Positions 23,119 to 33,319 are shown, numbered from the stretch's first letter. The stretch: 64,000 nucleotides of DNA from Streptomyces sp. R302 (GCF_012927245.1 NZ_JABBGE010000001.1:835513-899512), one strand, 5' to 3'. Notes: generated by a model not told the origin, from the sequence alone. A program made the numbers and translations.

Positions 23119-23136
23119 CGGCCCGTGCCGGAACGG

Positions 23137-23177
23137 CGAAGGCCGCCGCCCCGGGGATCCGGGGGCGGCGGCCTTCG
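23137..23177. terminator. Bidirectional terminator between the small gene and glnA
   Basis: A perfect 16 bp stem (CGAAGGCCGCCGCCCC with its complement at 23162-23177) lies between the convergent stops at 23118 and 23202. Confidence 0.8.
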
Positions 23178-23201
23178 TGGTGGTGCGGGGTGCCTCGCGG
23201 T

Positions 23202-24623
23202 TTAGAGGTCGTAGTAGAGCTCGAACTCGTGCGGGTGCGGGCGGAGCTGGATCGGCGCGATCTCGTGGGTGCGCTTGTAGTCGATCCAGGTCTCGATCAG
23301 GTCGGAGGTGAAGACGCCGCCGGCCTGGAGGTACTCGTTGTCCTCCTCCAGGGCCTTGAGCACGGCCTCCAGGTTGGTCGGGACCTGCGGGACGCCCGCG
23401 TGCTCCTCGGGGGCGAGCTCGTACAGGTCCTTGTCGATCGGCTCCATGGGCTCGATCTTGTTCTTGACGCCGTCGAGGCCCGCGAGGAGGAGGGCGGAGA
23501 AGGCGAGGTACGGGTTCGAGGACGGGTCCGGCGCGCGGAACTCGACGCGCTTGGCCTTCGGGTTCGAGCCCGTGATCGGGATGCGCATGGCGGCGGAGCG
23601 GTTGCGCTGCGAGTAGACCAGGTTGACCGGCGCCTCGAAGCCCGGGACCAGGCGGTGGTAGGAGTTCACCGTCGGGTTGGTGAAGGCGAGCAGCGACGGG
23701 GCGTGCTTGAGGATGCCGCCGATGTAGTAGCGGGCGGTGTCCGACAGGCCCGCGTAGCCGGCCTCGTCGTAGAACAGCGGGTCGCCGTTGGCCCACAGCG
23801 ACTGGTGGACGTGCATGCCCGAGCCGTTGTCACCGAAGATCGGCTTCGGCATGAAGGTCGCGGACTTGCCGTTCCGCCAGGCGACGTTCTTGATGATGTA
23901 CTTGAACAGCATCAGGTCGTCGGCCGCGGCGAGCAGCGTGTTGAACTTGTAGTTGATCTCGGCCTGGCCGGCGGTGCCCACCTCGTGGTGCTGGCGCTCG
24001 ACCTGCAGGCCGACCTTCTCCAGCTCCAGGGACATCTCGGCGCGCAGGTCGGCGAAGTGGTCGACCGGCGGGGCCGGGAAGTAGCCGCCCTTGTAGCGGA
24101 CCTTGTAGCCGCGGTTGTTCTCCTCGGAGCCGGTGTTCCAGGCGCCGGCCTCGGAGTCGATGTGGTAGAAGCCCTGGTTCGCGGAGGTCTCGAACCGCAC
24201 CGAGTCGAAGACGTAGAACTCGGCCTCGGGGCCGAAGTACGCGGTGTCGGCGATGCCGGTGGAGGCCAGGTACGCCTCCGCCTTCTTCGCGATGTTCCGC
24301 GGGTCACGGCTGTACTGCTCGCCCGTGATCGGGTCGTGGATGAAGAAGTTGATGTTGAGCGTCTTGTCGCGGCGGAACGGGTCCAGGCGGGCCGTCGACA
24401 GGTCGGCGCGCAGCGACATGTCGGACTCGTGGATGGCCTGGAAGCCGCGGATCGACGAGCCGTCGAAGGCCAGCTCCTCGGACGGGTCGAAGGCCGTCGC
24501 CGGGATCGAGAAGTGCTGCATCACGCCGGGAAGGTCGCAGAAGCGGACGTCGACCATCTTGACGTCCTCGTCCTTGATGAACTTCGCGACTTCCTCGGCG
24601 TTCTGGAACCCGTGCTTGGACAT
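23202..24623 (-). CDS. glnA: Type I glutamine synthetase
   Basis: The main ammonium-assimilating glutamine synthetase, a dodecamer of the GSI-beta class. The 473-residue product begins [20 protein letters not shown]. It shows [11 protein letters not shown], the catalytic [19 protein letters not shown], and the adenylylation loop [11 protein letters not shown], whose Tyr is the usual target of GlnE. The ATG at 24623 is preceded by GGAGGAG at seven to eight bases, which decides against a longer upstream frame. A GlnR-type box is centred about 120 bases upstream. A terminator follows within 25 bases of the stop, so the gene appears monocistronic. Confidence 0.97.
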   Translation of the reverse strand: MSKHGFQNAEEVAKFIKDEDVKMVDVRFCDLPGVMQHFSIPATAFDPSEELAFDGSSIRGFQAIHESDMSLRADLSTARLDPFRRDKTLNINFFIHDPITGEQYSRDPRNIAKKAEAYLASTGIADTAYFGPEAEFYVFDSVRFETSANQGFYHIDSEAGAWNTGSEENNRGYKVRYKGGYFPAPPVDHFADLRAEMSLELEKVGLQVERQHHEVGTAGQAEINYKFNTLLAAADDLMLFKYIIKNVAWRNGKSATFMPKPIFGDNGSGMHVHQSLWANGDPLFYDEAGYAGLSDTARYYIGGILKHAPSLLAFTNPTVNSYHRLVPGFEAPVNLVYSQRNRSAAMRIPITGSNPKAKRVEFRAPDPSSNPYLAFSALLLAGLDGVKNKIEPMEPIDKDLYELAPEEHAGVPQVPTNLEAVLKALEEDNEYLQAGGVFTSDLIETWIDYKRTHEIAPIQLRPHPHEFELYYDL

Positions 24624-24722
24624 CCAACTCCTCCTACTCCCGGCCCGGGGAGGGGCGGGGTTGCAGCTCGGTGATGCACCAGTGCGGTGGCGCACGCTCG
24701 GACCCGACCCTAGGCAGTCGGG

Positions 24723-24760
24723 ATTTCTCAAGCATGACCCATTTGTTTCGTCGAAGTTAA
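24723..24760 (-). promoter_or_regulatory. GlnR-type box upstream of glnA
   Basis: On the minus strand the region reads TTAAC-n6-GAAAC-n6-GTCAT-n6-GAAAT. All four half-sites fit gTnAc/GaAAc closely with exact 6-base spacing. It lies 100 bases before the glnA start and is a better match than the glnII box. Confidence 0.85.
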
Positions 24761-24844
24761 CCGGGGCGGCCGCGGCCGGCTCGTGTCGCGTCGCATCCGC
24801 ACCCGGACCGAAGTGATCGAAAACGGGCGCAGTACGGTGGTCGG

Positions 24845-25312
24845 GTGGACAACAGGCAAGCACTCGGATCGTGGCTCTCCGGCCCCCGTGCCGCGGCGGA
24901 GCAAGCAGGCGTGGACTTCGGTTACCGGGGGCAGCAGCTGGGCCTCCCCGAGGAGGGTCCCGGCTCCATCGCCCGCCCCGGGGCGCGGCTCGGCGCGCTC
25001 GCCGTGGACTGGGGCCTGTGCCTGCTGATCGCATACGGTCTCATCACCGACGGCTACGGGCAGGCGACCAGCAACTGGGCCCTGCTCATCCTCTTCGCCC
25101 TGAGCGCCCTGACCGTCGGCACCGTCGGCGCCACCCCGGGCAAGCTCCTCTTCCGCCTGCGGGTCGTCTCGGTCGCGGGCGGCCGGCTCTCGCTGCCCCG
25201 CGCCGTGCTCCGCGCGGCCCTGACCTGCCTGGCGATCCCCGCCCTGGTCTGGGACCGGGACGGCCGCGGCCTCCACGACCGCTTCTCCGGGGCCGTCCAG
25301 GTACGCGTCTGA
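24845..25312 (+). CDS. RDD family membrane protein
   Basis: A 155-residue protein of the RDD family. [17 protein letters not shown] (about 44-60) gives the Arg and Asp of the family's first helix, and [11 protein letters not shown] at the end gives the last conserved Asp-Arg. Three membrane segments are at about 50-66, 78-96 and 120-137. The gene is divergent from glnA, with a GTG start. Function unknown; a transport or Na+/H+ antiport role has been suggested for some members. Confidence 0.82.
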   Translation: MDNRQALGSWLSGPRAAAEQAGVDFGYRGQQLGLPEEGPGSIARPGARLGALAVDWGLCLLIAYGLITDGYGQATSNWALLILFALSALTVGTVGATPGKLLFRLRVVSVAGGRLSLPRAVLRAALTCLAIPALVWDRDGRGLHDRFSGAVQVRV

Positions 25313-25321
25313 CCCACGGCG

Positions 25322-25366
25322 AAAGGCGGTGCCCCGGACCTGTCGCAGGTCCGGGGCACCGCCTTT
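25322..25366. terminator. Bidirectional terminator, 21 bp perfect stem
   Basis: A 21 bp perfect stem (25322-25342 with 25346-25366) around a TCG loop, flanked by AAA and TTTT, lies between the convergent stops at 25312 and 25395. It works on either strand. Confidence 0.93.
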
Positions 25367-25394
25367 TCCGGTTCTCGGCACGTCTTCGTGCGCG

Positions 25395-26105
25395 TCAGCG
25401 CATCTTTCCGCCGCGCGGCATCTTCATGCCCTTGGGCATCGGGCCCTTCGGCAGCGGCATGTTGCTCATGAGGTCGCCCATCGCCCGGAGCCGGTCGTTC
25501 GCCGCCGTCACCTGGGGGCCGCTGAGCAGCCGGGGCAGCTTCAGCATCTTGGTGCGGACCTTCTTGAGCGGGACCTGGCCCTGCTCCTCGTCGTTGCCGA
25601 CGATGATGTCCGTCACCGGCACGTCGACCAGGATGCGGGCCATCTTCTTCTTCTCGGCCACGAGGAGGGGCTTCAGCCGGTTCGGGTTGCCCTCGCCGAC
25701 CAGGACGATGCCCTGTCGGCCGACGGCCCGGTGCACCACGTCCTGGCTGCGGTTCATCGCGACCGCCGGGGTGACCGTCCAGCCGCGCCCGATGTTCTGC
25801 AGCACCGCCGCGGCCGCGCCCGGCTGGCCCTCCATCTGTCCGAAGGCCGCCCGCTCGGCGCGCCGGCCGAAGACGATCGCCATCGCCAGGAGCGCCAGGA
25901 CGAAGCCCAGGATGCCCAGGTAGACCGGGTGTCCGATCAGGAAGCCGATACCGAGGAGGACACCGAGTACGACGATGCCCACGCCGGCCACGACGAGCCC
26001 GACCTTGGGGTCGGCCTTCCGGGTCATCTTGTACGTGAGGGCGATCTGCTTCAGTCGCCCGGGGTTCGCGGCGTCAGCGCCGCCCGTGTTTGCCTTCCTC
26101 GCCAT
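25395..26105 (-). CDS. DUF4191-type membrane protein
   Basis: A 236-residue protein with two adjacent membrane segments (about 40-62 and 65-83) and a long cytoplasmic C-terminal domain with IGRGWTVTPAVAMNRSQD and RQGIVLVGEG blocks. It ends in a Met/Pro/Lys-rich tail (PLPKGPMPKGMKMP). This pattern fits the actinobacterial DUF4191 family usually encoded by lipA. The ATG at 26105 is chosen over an upstream frame that would swallow the next small gene. It follows that gene by ten bases on the same strand. Confidence 0.78.
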   Translation of the reverse strand: MARKANTGGADAANPGRLKQIALTYKMTRKADPKVGLVVAGVGIVVLGVLLGIGFLIGHPVYLGILGFVLALLAMAIVFGRRAERAAFGQMEGQPGAAAAVLQNIGRGWTVTPAVAMNRSQDVVHRAVGRQGIVLVGEGNPNRLKPLLVAEKKKMARILVDVPVTDIIVGNDEEQGQVPLKKVRTKMLKLPRLLSGPQVTAANDRLRAMGDLMSNMPLPKGPMPKGMKMPRGGKMR

Positions 26106-26115
26106 GCCTTGAAGT

Positions 26116-26331
26116 CTACGTGGCCCGGGACGTCCGGCCAGACGCGGCCTCCAGCACGTGCTGGGCCTCGACGCGGTCCTTGGCGCGGCGGCGGTCCTCC
26201 AGGACGGACGTCCAGGCGTTGCGGCGGGCGGTGCGCTGGCCGGCGCCCAGGAACAGGGCCTCGACGGCCCGCAGGGTGTCGGTGACGGACGGGAGGGCAC
26301 TGACGCGGACGTGCGTCGACGCGGCCGGCAT
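26116..26331 (-). CDS. Small conserved protein, 71 residues
   Basis: A short hydrophilic protein with the block SVTDTLRAVEALFLGAGQRT followed by a basic RRNAWTSVLEDRRRAKDRVE helix. The ATG at 26331 is set by AGGA eight bases upstream. It is the first gene of a probable two-gene unit with the DUF4191 protein. I recall this short family beside lipA in other streptomycetes; function unknown. Confidence 0.7.
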   Translation of the reverse strand: MPAASTHVRVSALPSVTDTLRAVEALFLGAGQRTARRNAWTSVLEDRRRAKDRVEAQHVLEAASGRTSRAT

Positions 26332-26415
26332 GAGGGGTCCTCTCTCGGGAGCGGGTGAGACGAGGTGGGGGAGCGAGCGGATGGTGGCGGTGCGTGGAAC
26401 CATGCTCACAGAACG

Positions 26416-26444
26416 GTGTTACCAGCGCATGACCCGATGGTCAA
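26416..26444 (-). promoter_or_regulatory. Candidate promoter for the small gene and DUF4191 gene
   Basis: The minus strand has TTGACC, a 17-base spacer and TAACAC, close to a housekeeping promoter with a good -35 and a moderate -10. It would give a leader of about 75-80 bases. Confidence 0.45.
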
Positions 26445-26481
26445 ACCCTGATGAAACGCTGATGTGGGACCCCCGTACGGC

Positions 26482-26531
26482 GGAGCGGCCCGTACCGCCC
26501 CGCTGAACTGCGGGGCCGTACGGGCCGCTCC
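26482..26531. terminator. lipA terminator
   Basis: A 22 bp stem with one mismatch (26482-26503 with 26510-26531) around a TGAACT loop lies 75 bases after the lipA stop. Confidence 0.8.
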
Positions 26532-26605
26532 TCCCGTCGCTCATACCGACGGGTAACAACGTGTGCGGGGACTCACACCGGACTCACGCCGGACTCACCT
26601 CGGAC

Positions 26606-27574
26606 TCACACCGCCTGGGCGGCCTCCACCGCCGCGCCGCGCTTCTCGATCGCCTGCTGGTACAGACGGCCCGCGCGGTACGAGGAGCGGACCAGCGGGC
26701 CCGACATCACACCGGAGAAGCCGATCTGGTCGGCCTCCTCCTTGAGCTCCACGAACTCCTGCGGCTTCACCCAGCGCTCCACGGGGTGGTGCCGGACGGA
26801 GGGGCGCAGGTACTGGGTGATCGTGATGAGCTCGCAGCCCGCGTCGTGCAGCTGGCGGAGCGCCTCGCCGACCTCCTCGCGGGTCTCGCCCATGCCGAGG
26901 ATCAAGTTGGACTTCGTGACCAGACCGTAGTCACGGGCCCGGGTGATGACGTCCAGGGAGCGCTCGTAGCGGAAGCCGGGGCGGATCCGCTTGAAGATCC
27001 GCGGGACCGTCTCGACGTTGTGCGCGAAGACCTCGGGGCGGGAGTCGAAGACCTCCTGGAGGAGCTCCGGCACCGCGTTGAAGTCGGGGGCGAGCAGCTC
27101 GACCTTGGTGCGGCCGGTGGCGCGCTCGGCGGTCTGCTGGTGGATCTGGCGCACGGTCTCGGCGTACAGCCAGGCGCCGCCGTCCTCCAGGTCGTCGCGG
27201 GCGACGCCGGTGATGGTGGCGTAGTTCAGGTCCATCGTGACGACGGACTCGCCCACGCGGCGCGGCTCGTCGCGGTCGAGGGCCTCCGGCTTGCCGGTGT
27301 CGATCTGGCAGAAGTCGCAGCGCCGGGTGCACTGGTCACCGCCGATGAGGAAGGTCGCCTCGCGGTCCTCCCAGCACTCGAAGATGTTGGGACAGCCCGC
27401 CTCCTGGCAGACCGTGTGCAGGCCCTCGCTCTTCACGAGGCTCTGCATCTTCGTGTACTCCGGACCCATCTTCGCGCGGGTCTTGATCCACTCGGGCTTG
27501 CGCTCGATGGGGGTCTGGGCGTTCCGGACCTCCAGGCGCAGCATCTTGCGTCCGTCGGGGGCGACTGCGGACAC
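26606..27574 (-). CDS. lipA: Lipoyl synthase
   Basis: Radical SAM enzyme that inserts two sulfurs into protein-bound octanoyl groups to make lipoate. The 322-residue product has the auxiliary-cluster cysteines Cys56, Cys61 and Cys67, the radical SAM CX3CX2C at Cys82, Cys86 and Cys89, and the RSSY motif near 296-299. The GTG start is set by ACAGGAG five bases upstream. It follows lipB on the same strand after 102 bases. Its products feed the E2 protein encoded at 43-45 kb. Confidence 0.97.
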   Translation of the reverse strand: MSAVAPDGRKMLRLEVRNAQTPIERKPEWIKTRAKMGPEYTKMQSLVKSEGLHTVCQEAGCPNIFECWEDREATFLIGGDQCTRRCDFCQIDTGKPEALDRDEPRRVGESVVTMDLNYATITGVARDDLEDGGAWLYAETVRQIHQQTAERATGRTKVELLAPDFNAVPELLQEVFDSRPEVFAHNVETVPRIFKRIRPGFRYERSLDVITRARDYGLVTKSNLILGMGETREEVGEALRQLHDAGCELITITQYLRPSVRHHPVERWVKPQEFVELKEEADQIGFSGVMSGPLVRSSYRAGRLYQQAIEKRGAAVEAAQAV

Positions 27575-27676
27575 ATCGGCTCCTGTAGCTTCGATTCTTC
27601 GGCGCACACCAGGGTACGCCCGTTGCTTCCATGCCTTGCTACGTCTGGCCAACCCGTGGCCAGAGCCCGGCATTCC

Positions 27677-28492
27677 TCAGGCGGACGCCGTCTCCACCGG
27701 CCGCTCGATCTCGCGCGGCTTGAGCTCCGCGTTCTCCAGCACGTCCCGCAGGTGCCGCTCGACCACCGGGAGGACCTCCTCGACGGTGATGTCGCGGCCC
27801 AGCTCGTTGGCGAGCGAGGCGACGCCCGCGTCGCGGATGCCGCACGGGATGATCCGGTCGAACCAGGCGTTGTCCGGGTTCACGTTCAAGGAGAAGCCGT
27901 GCATCGTGACGCCCTTGGCGACGCGGATGCCGATGGCGGCCAGCTTCCGGTCCTCGCGGCGCTGGCCGGCGTTGGAGGGGGCGTACTCGGGGCCGTGCAG
28001 CCGCGGGTCGAACTCCTCGTCGGTCAGGCGCGGGTCGAAGTCCAGCGAGAGCCCGCCGAGGGAGGGCCGCTGCTCGACCGGGTCGCCGAGGACCCAGACG
28101 CCGCTGCGCCCCTCGATCCGGGTGGTCGCCACGCCGAACTCGGCGGCGGTCCGGATCAGCGCCTCCTCCAGGCGGCGCACGTGCGCGACGACGTCCACCG
28201 GGCGGGGCAGCTTGAGGATCGGGTAGCCGACCAGCTGGCCGGGGCCGTGCCAGGTGATCTTGCCGCCGCGGTCGACGTCGACGACCGGGGTCCCGTCGAG
28301 CGGGCGCTCGCTGTCCTGCGTGCGCCGGCCCGCCGTGTAGACCGGCGGGTGTTCCAGGAGCAGACAGGTGTCGCCGATCTCGTCGGCGAAGCGCGCTGCG
28401 TGCACCTCGCGCTGCTTGTCCCAGGCCGTCCGGTACTCGACGGCGTCCGTGCCGAAGCCCAGGCGGACGAATTGCAGCTCACTCACGGCCAT
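27677..28492 (-). CDS. lipB: Octanoyltransferase
   Basis: Transfers octanoate from acyl carrier protein to lipoyl domains, the step before LipA. The 271-residue product has [17 protein letters not shown], the KLAAIGIRV block with the conserved Lys, and the active-site region FDRIIPCGI with the catalytic Cys. GGAGGAGG lies immediately upstream; ATG 28492 is used, though GTG 28486 also has acceptable spacing. It is divergent from the regulator gene at 28806. Confidence 0.95.
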   Translation of the reverse strand: MAVSELQFVRLGFGTDAVEYRTAWDKQREVHAARFADEIGDTCLLLEHPPVYTAGRRTQDSERPLDGTPVVDVDRGGKITWHGPGQLVGYPILKLPRPVDVVAHVRRLEEALIRTAAEFGVATTRIEGRSGVWVLGDPVEQRPSLGGLSLDFDPRLTDEEFDPRLHGPEYAPSNAGQRREDRKLAAIGIRVAKGVTMHGFSLNVNPDNAWFDRIIPCGIRDAGVASLANELGRDITVEEVLPVVERHLRDVLENAELKPREIERPVETASA

Positions 28493-28805
28493 GCCTCCTC
28501 CTGGGTGCCCGCGGCCGGGTTCCGGGGATCGTCCCGGGGCGGGAGCCGGCCCGGCACCCTGCGTCTTTCGCGCCCCTGCCACTGTACGGCGGCGCGGCGC
28601 GAACCCATCGGGCAGGTGGAGACGGGGGCGGGGCGGGACCGCTGTCAGCGCGAAGTGGCAACGAGGGTTCCGGTTCCTCACACGATCGGATGAATGTGGG
28701 GCGAAGCTGGCGGTACGGGCCGGGATGACCGCTACATTCACGCCGTTCCATGAGGGTCGAAAACGGGCTGCCACCTGCGCCCGAGGGCAGGAGACCGCAC
28801 AGCCG
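28493..28805. other. 313-base divergent intergenic region
   Basis: This separates lipB (minus) from the regulator gene (plus). It holds the lipB ribosome binding site and presumably both promoters. I see no convincing -35/-10 pair, hairpin, RNA gene or small ORF with a good ribosome binding site. Confidence 0.5.
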
Positions 28806-30302
28806 ATGACGGAACGACCACCGCAGCGCGTCCCGAACCGCCAGCTCGCCGCGCTCATCACCGAGGCCGGGTTCTCCAACGCCGGGCTCGCCAGAAGGGT
28901 GGACCAGCTCGGTCTGGAGCACGGACTCGACCTGCGGTACGACAAGACCTCCGTGACCCGCTGGCTGCGCGGGCAGCAGCCGCGCGGCACCACCCCGGCC
29001 CTCATCGCCGAGGTCTTCACCCGCCGCCTCGGCCGCCGCCTCACCGCGCAGGACCTCGGCCTCGACGCCTGCGCCCCGGTCTACGCGGGCCTGGAGTTCG
29101 CCGCCACCCCCGAGGAGGCCGTCGACATCGTCAGCGGCCTGTGGCGCAAGGACTCCGGCAGCCACGCCGAACTCCGCAAGATCGCCTTCACCCCGGCCGG
29201 CCTCGTCGTGCCCAGCCGCGACTGGCTCATCGGCCGCGCCGACGACCGCGTCGCCCGCGGCGAGCCGGTGCCCCCGCCTCCGGTCCGCCCGGCCGCCCCC
29301 GGCGGCCCGGTCCGCCCGATCGGCACCCAGGACCCCCGGGTGCCGCAGCAGGGCCGCTACAGCGTCCCCCGCCAGCGCGGTACGGAACGCGGCCCCGGCC
29401 AGCGCGTCACCGGCGGCGACGTCGCCGCCCTCCGCTCCGTCGGCGACCTCTTCCGCACCCTCGACCACGCCTACGGCGGCGGCCACGCCCGCCAGGCCCT
29501 CGTCCGCTACCTGGAGCACGAGGCCGAGCCCATGCTCCGCGGCACCTACGGCGAGAACACCGGCCGACGCCTCTTCGCCGCCGCCGCCGACCTCACCCGG
29601 CTCGCCGGCTGGACCTCGTACGACATCGCCGCCCACGGCCTCGCCCAGCGCTACTTCGTCCAGGCGCTGCGCCTCGCCCAGGCCGCCGGGGACCGGGCCT
29701 ACGGCTCGTACGTCCTGCTCACCATGAGCTGCCAGGCCGTCTACCTCGGCCACGGGCGCGAGGCCGTCCAGCTCGCCCGGGTCGCCCAGCAGGGCGTCGG
29801 CTCCGCCGCGCCCCCGGTCGTCCAGGCGATGCTGCACGCCATCGAGGCCCGGGGACACGCCGTCCTCTCCGAGTCCCGGGCGTGCAGCGCCGCCCTCGTG
29901 CGGGCCGAGCGGGCCCTGGAGTCGGCCCGGCCCGGCGACGAGGTGCCCTACTGGGCCCGCGCCTTCGACGAGGCCCAGCTCGCCGACGAGCTCGGCCACT
30001 GCCACCGCGACCTCCAGCAGTACCGCCCCGCCGCCCAGCACGCCGAGCGGGCCCTCCAGCTCAGCGCCCCCGGCTACGCCCGCAGCCGGCTCTTCTGCCG
30101 GGTCGTCCTCGCCACCGCCCGGCTCGCCCTCGGCGAGCTCGACCAGGCGTGCGCGCTCGGCGCCGAGGCCGCCCAGCAGGCCGCCGAGATGCGCTCGGCC
30201 CGCGCGATCGAGTACGTCCGCGACTTCGAGCGCCGCCTGGAGCCCTACCGCGACGCCCCGCCCGTCCGCACCTACCGCGACCGGGTCTCCACCCTCGGCT
30301 GA
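28806..30302 (+). CDS. NsdA-like regulatory protein with TPR-like region
   Basis: A 498-residue cytoplasmic protein. The N-terminus ([20 protein letters not shown] through [20 protein letters not shown]) has the pattern of an XRE-like DNA-binding helix bundle. A variable Pro/Arg-rich linker covers about 155-200, and the C-terminal two thirds are helical repeats ([36 protein letters not shown]) typical of TPR regulators. Streptomyces proteins of this build, such as NsdA, affect sporulation and antibiotic production; assignment to that group is by overall pattern only. It ends 15 bases from a convergent gene. Confidence 0.7.
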   Translation: MTERPPQRVPNRQLAALITEAGFSNAGLARRVDQLGLEHGLDLRYDKTSVTRWLRGQQPRGTTPALIAEVFTRRLGRRLTAQDLGLDACAPVYAGLEFAATPEEAVDIVSGLWRKDSGSHAELRKIAFTPAGLVVPSRDWLIGRADDRVARGEPVPPPPVRPAAPGGPVRPIGTQDPRVPQQGRYSVPRQRGTERGPGQRVTGGDVAALRSVGDLFRTLDHAYGGGHARQALVRYLEHEAEPMLRGTYGENTGRRLFAAAADLTRLAGWTSYDIAAHGLAQRYFVQALRLAQAAGDRAYGSYVLLTMSCQAVYLGHGREAVQLARVAQQGVGSAAPPVVQAMLHAIEARGHAVLSESRACSAALVRAERALESARPGDEVPYWARAFDEAQLADELGHCHRDLQQYRPAAQHAERALQLSAPGYARSRLFCRVVLATARLALGELDQACALGAEAAQQAAEMRSARAIEYVRDFERRLEPYRDAPPVRTYRDRVSTLG

Positions 30303-30317
30303 CCGGGGCCCGGCGGG

Positions 30318-31670
30318 TCAGGCCGCGTCCTCCCCGGCCTCCTCCACGGCCGCGGGGCGCAGCCCCAGGTCGGCGAGGACGGCGTCCGCGGCGCGCTCCC
30401 CGGAGGCGAGCGTGGAGCGCAGGGTGCCCGCCGCGCGGTGGTCGCCGCAGACGTACAGGCCCGCGAGCAGCCGCACCGAGCGGCAGGGGTCGTGCGCCGG
30501 GGGAGTGGCCAGGAACGCGTCCCGGGTGTGGTGCAGGGCCAGCAGCTCCCATTCGTCCGTGGACGTCCCGTACAGCGCCGCCAGGTGCTTGCGGACCCGC
30601 CGCTCGGTGTCGTCCGGCGGCGTCCCGAGGACCGTCGAGGTGATCAGCGGCCGGCCGGCCGGCGCCCGCGTCGGGTCCACCGCGCTCATCACCGCCGTGT
30701 GCGCCACCGGCCCGCCCGGGTCCGACTCCAGGAGCAGTGTCGGGTCCGCCGTCGGCGCCACCGGCGCCGTGTGGTGCACCACCGTCACCGGGTGGTACGC
30801 CGGGACCCGCAGCCCCGGCAGGAGCGCGGCGGCCGACCGGGCACCCGTCGCGAGGACCACCGCCCGGCAGCCGACCGGCCCGTGCTCCGCCGTGTCGACC
30901 CGGGCCACCGACACCGCCGTGACCCGGACGCCGGTCCGCACCGTGCCCGGCGGCAGCAGCGCCGCGAGCCGCTCGGGGACCGCCGCCGCACCGCCCTCCG
31001 GCACCGACACCCGGCCCCGCGCGAAGGCCCGCAGCGCCAGGTCCGCCTGCCGGCTCGACACCGCCAGGTCAGGGTCGGCGAGCAGCGCCGCGAGCAGCGG
31101 CCGCAGCACCGTCTGCACGGTCCTGGCGGGCAGCCGGCCCGTCAGCGCCTCCCGCGCGGTCCGCTCGGGCCGGGCGAGCAGCCGCTGCGTCGGCGTCGCC
31201 GCGAGCCGTACCAGGGAGGCGCCGAGCCGCGCCTGGTCGAGCGAGGCCGCCGGATGCCGGGGGGCGCTCGCGAGGGCGCGCGCCACGGTGAACGCGCCCC
31301 TGCGGGCCCTCGGGTGCGGGGCGCCCCAGCGCGCGTACCGCCCGTCGGTGTGGACCAGCACCCCGGGCGCGAAGGGCCGCGGCACCACCCCGCCGAGCCC
31401 GGGCAGGGCCCGCAGCTCCTCCGGGGCGAGGGTGAGCAGCCGGCCCACCCGGTCGAGCCGGAAGCCGTCGGCCCAGCCGGTGGCGTGCCGGCCGCCGATG
31501 TGCGGCTCGGCCTCCAGGACGGCGACCGAGAGTCCCGCCCCGGTGAGCCGCCGGGCCGCCGTGAGCCCGGCGATCCCCGCGCCCACGACGACGACGTCGA
31601 CGTCCTCGATGTCCTCCGTGACGCCGTCCGCGTGCTGTGCCTGCTGTGCGCTGCGTGCGGTACTGAGCAC
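30318..31670 (-). CDS. FAD-dependent amine-oxidase-like oxidoreductase
   Basis: A 450-residue flavoprotein. The dinucleotide motif VVVGAGIAGLTAARRL is at about 27-42, followed by VAVLEAEPHIGGRH, and the C-terminal FAD-contact block GLYVCGDHRAAGTLRSTLAS is near 407. This arrangement suits the amine oxidase / protoporphyrinogen oxidase / phytoene desaturase superfamily. The substrate is not evident. The GTG start has GGGAGGGG just upstream. A long inverted repeat lies 25 bases upstream of the start. Confidence 0.83.
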   Translation of the reverse strand: MLSTARSAQQAQHADGVTEDIEDVDVVVVGAGIAGLTAARRLTGAGLSVAVLEAEPHIGGRHATGWADGFRLDRVGRLLTLAPEELRALPGLGGVVPRPFAPGVLVHTDGRYARWGAPHPRARRGAFTVARALASAPRHPAASLDQARLGASLVRLAATPTQRLLARPERTAREALTGRLPARTVQTVLRPLLAALLADPDLAVSSRQADLALRAFARGRVSVPEGGAAAVPERLAALLPPGTVRTGVRVTAVSVARVDTAEHGPVGCRAVVLATGARSAAALLPGLRVPAYHPVTVVHHTAPVAPTADPTLLLESDPGGPVAHTAVMSAVDPTRAPAGRPLITSTVLGTPPDDTERRVRKHLAALYGTSTDEWELLALHHTRDAFLATPPAHDPCRSVRLLAGLYVCGDHRAAGTLRSTLASGERAADAVLADLGLRPAAVEEAGEDAA

Positions 31671-31694
31671 GTGCCCCTCCCCAGGTCTGCGCCG

Positions 31695-31722
31695 CCTGTT
31701 GGTGGCCTATGCCCCCAACAGG
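31695..31722. promoter_or_regulatory. Inverted repeat upstream of the FAD oxidoreductase gene
   Basis: CCTGTTGG-n12-CCAACAGG, a perfect 8 bp inverted repeat with a 12-base spacer, lies 25 bases before the GTG at 31670. The position and low GC of the arms suggest an operator or a leader hairpin. The binding protein is unknown. Confidence 0.45.
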
Positions 31723-31856
31723 TCCCCGGAATGCCGGAGTTCGCGATCCATGTCGACTGGTGGGCACCGAGGGTAGGCAGCGCTCCCACGGCACAGGGCC
31801 CGCGCGCGGCGGGCTTGCCGGAGCACGGGGGAGCGCAGGGAGCGCTCGGGCGCGGC

Positions 31857-32771
31857 TCAGCGGGGCGCGGCGGCCCGGATCGACGCGTCGATGGTGGGGA
31901 AGGCGAAGGTGAAACCGGAGTCGAGGAGGCGGCGCGGGACCACCCGCTGGCTGCCGAGGACGTCGGCGGCGAAGTCCCCGAGGACGACCTTCAGGGCGGT
32001 GGCGGGCACCGGGAAAGGGGTCGGGCGGCGCAGGACGCGGCCCATGGCGGCGGTCACCTCGCGGTTGGTGACCGGCTCGGGGGCGGTGAGGTTCACCGGG
32101 CCCGAGAGCGTCGGAGTGTCCATCAGATGCCGCAGGGCGGCGACCTCGTCGTGGAGCGAGATGAACGACCAGTACTGCCGGCCGTCGCCCATCCGGCCGC
32201 CGATCCCCGCCCGGAAGACCGGGAAGAGCCGCCCCCAGGCGCCGCCCTGACGGGCCACCACCAGTCCGGTGCGGGCGTACGTCACCCGGATCCCGGCGTC
32301 CTCCGCGGGCGCCGCGGCGGCCTCCCACTCCACGCACACCGAGGGCAGGAAGCCGGTGCCGGCCGGGGCGCTCTCGTCCACCGCGCGGCTGCCGGTGTCG
32401 CCGTACCAGCCGAGGGCGGTGCCGCAGACCAGCGTCTCGGGCGGCTCGGCGAGCCCGGCGAGGGTCCGGGCGATCGCCGTGGTGCCGAGCACCCGGCTGT
32501 CCCGGATCTCCCGCTTGTACGCCTCGGTCCACCGGCGCTCGCCGACGCCGGCGCCCGCCAGGTGCACGACCGCGTCGACGCCGACGAGCCCGGCCCCGTC
32601 CACGTACAGCCGCTTCGGGTCCCACTCGACCTCGTCGGCGGTCCTGGCCGGGCGGCGGACGAGCCGCAGGACGTCGTGCCCGTCGGCGCGCAGGGAGCGG
32701 ACGAGGGCGGCGCCGATCAGCCCGGAGGCCCCGGTGACGGCGACGCGCTTGCGGAGGGTGGAACGCTGCAT
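31857..32771 (-). CDS. TIGR01777-family NAD-dependent epimerase
   Basis: A 304-residue extended SDR protein. The Rossmann motif VTGASGLIG is at about 12-20, LAGAGVGERRW is near 72, and the GTALGWYG region carries the catalytic-type Tyr, followed by FISLHDEV. These are signatures of the TIGR01777 (SDR39U1-like) group, often tied to cell division or flavin-related biology but of unproven reaction. The ATG has AGGATGGGGG upstream. It is divergent from the GNAT gene with a 47-base gap. Confidence 0.88.
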   Translation of the reverse strand: MQRSTLRKRVAVTGASGLIGAALVRSLRADGHDVLRLVRRPARTADEVEWDPKRLYVDGAGLVGVDAVVHLAGAGVGERRWTEAYKREIRDSRVLGTTAIARTLAGLAEPPETLVCGTALGWYGDTGSRAVDESAPAGTGFLPSVCVEWEAAAAPAEDAGIRVTYARTGLVVARQGGAWGRLFPVFRAGIGGRMGDGRQYWSFISLHDEVAALRHLMDTPTLSGPVNLTAPEPVTNREVTAAMGRVLRRPTPFPVPATALKVVLGDFAADVLGSQRVVPRRLLDSGFTFAFPTIDASIRAAAPR

Positions 32772-32818
32772 GCCCCCATCCTGCCCGGTGGGCGGCCCGG
32801 CGTGGGAGAGTGGCCGCC

Positions 32819-33319
32819 ATGACCGAGCCGGAGAGCTTCGTGATCCGCGCCGCCCTCCCGGGCGACGCCGAGCCGCTGGGCCTGCTGGACCGGGCGACCT
32901 GGTCGACGCTGCACGCGGTGGCGCCCGCGCCCTCGGAGCCGTACCCGCCGTTCTTCGACGAGCGCCACCGGCCGGAGGACTTCCTGGTCGCCGAGCGGTC
33001 CGGCATCCTTCTCGGGTACGTGCGGGTGGTGCGGCCGACCCCGCTCGACTCCAACGCCCACGTCCGCCAGATCCAGGGCCTCGCCGTCGCCGACGCGGCC
33101 CGGGGCCAGGGGGTGGGCCGCGCCCTGCTGCGGGCCGCCCTGGCGAAGGCCCGGGCCGACGGCGCCACCCGGATCACCCTGCGGGTCCTCGGCCGCAACG
33201 GGCCGGCCCGCGCCCTCTACGAGGCCGAGGGCTTTGCGGTGGAGGGGGTTCTGCCGGGCGAGTTCGTCCTCGACGGCGAGCCCGCCGACGACGTCCTGAT
33301 GGGCCGCTCGCTCACCTAG
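32819..33319 (+). CDS. GNAT family N-acetyltransferase
   Basis: A 166-residue acetyltransferase with the acetyl-CoA loop motif at about 95-100 (ARGQGVGRAL) and the usual NGPARALYEAEGF end block. The substrate is unknown. ATG 32819 is used because GGGAGAG lies eight bases upstream; a GTG three codons earlier lies inside that site. The 3' end overlaps the convergent TetR gene by eight bases. Confidence 0.88.
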   Translation: MTEPESFVIRAALPGDAEPLGLLDRATWSTLHAVAPAPSEPYPPFFDERHRPEDFLVAERSGILLGYVRVVRPTPLDSNAHVRQIQGLAVADAARGQGVGRALLRAALAKARADGATRITLRVLGRNGPARALYEAEGFAVEGVLPGEFVLDGEPADDVLMGRSLT

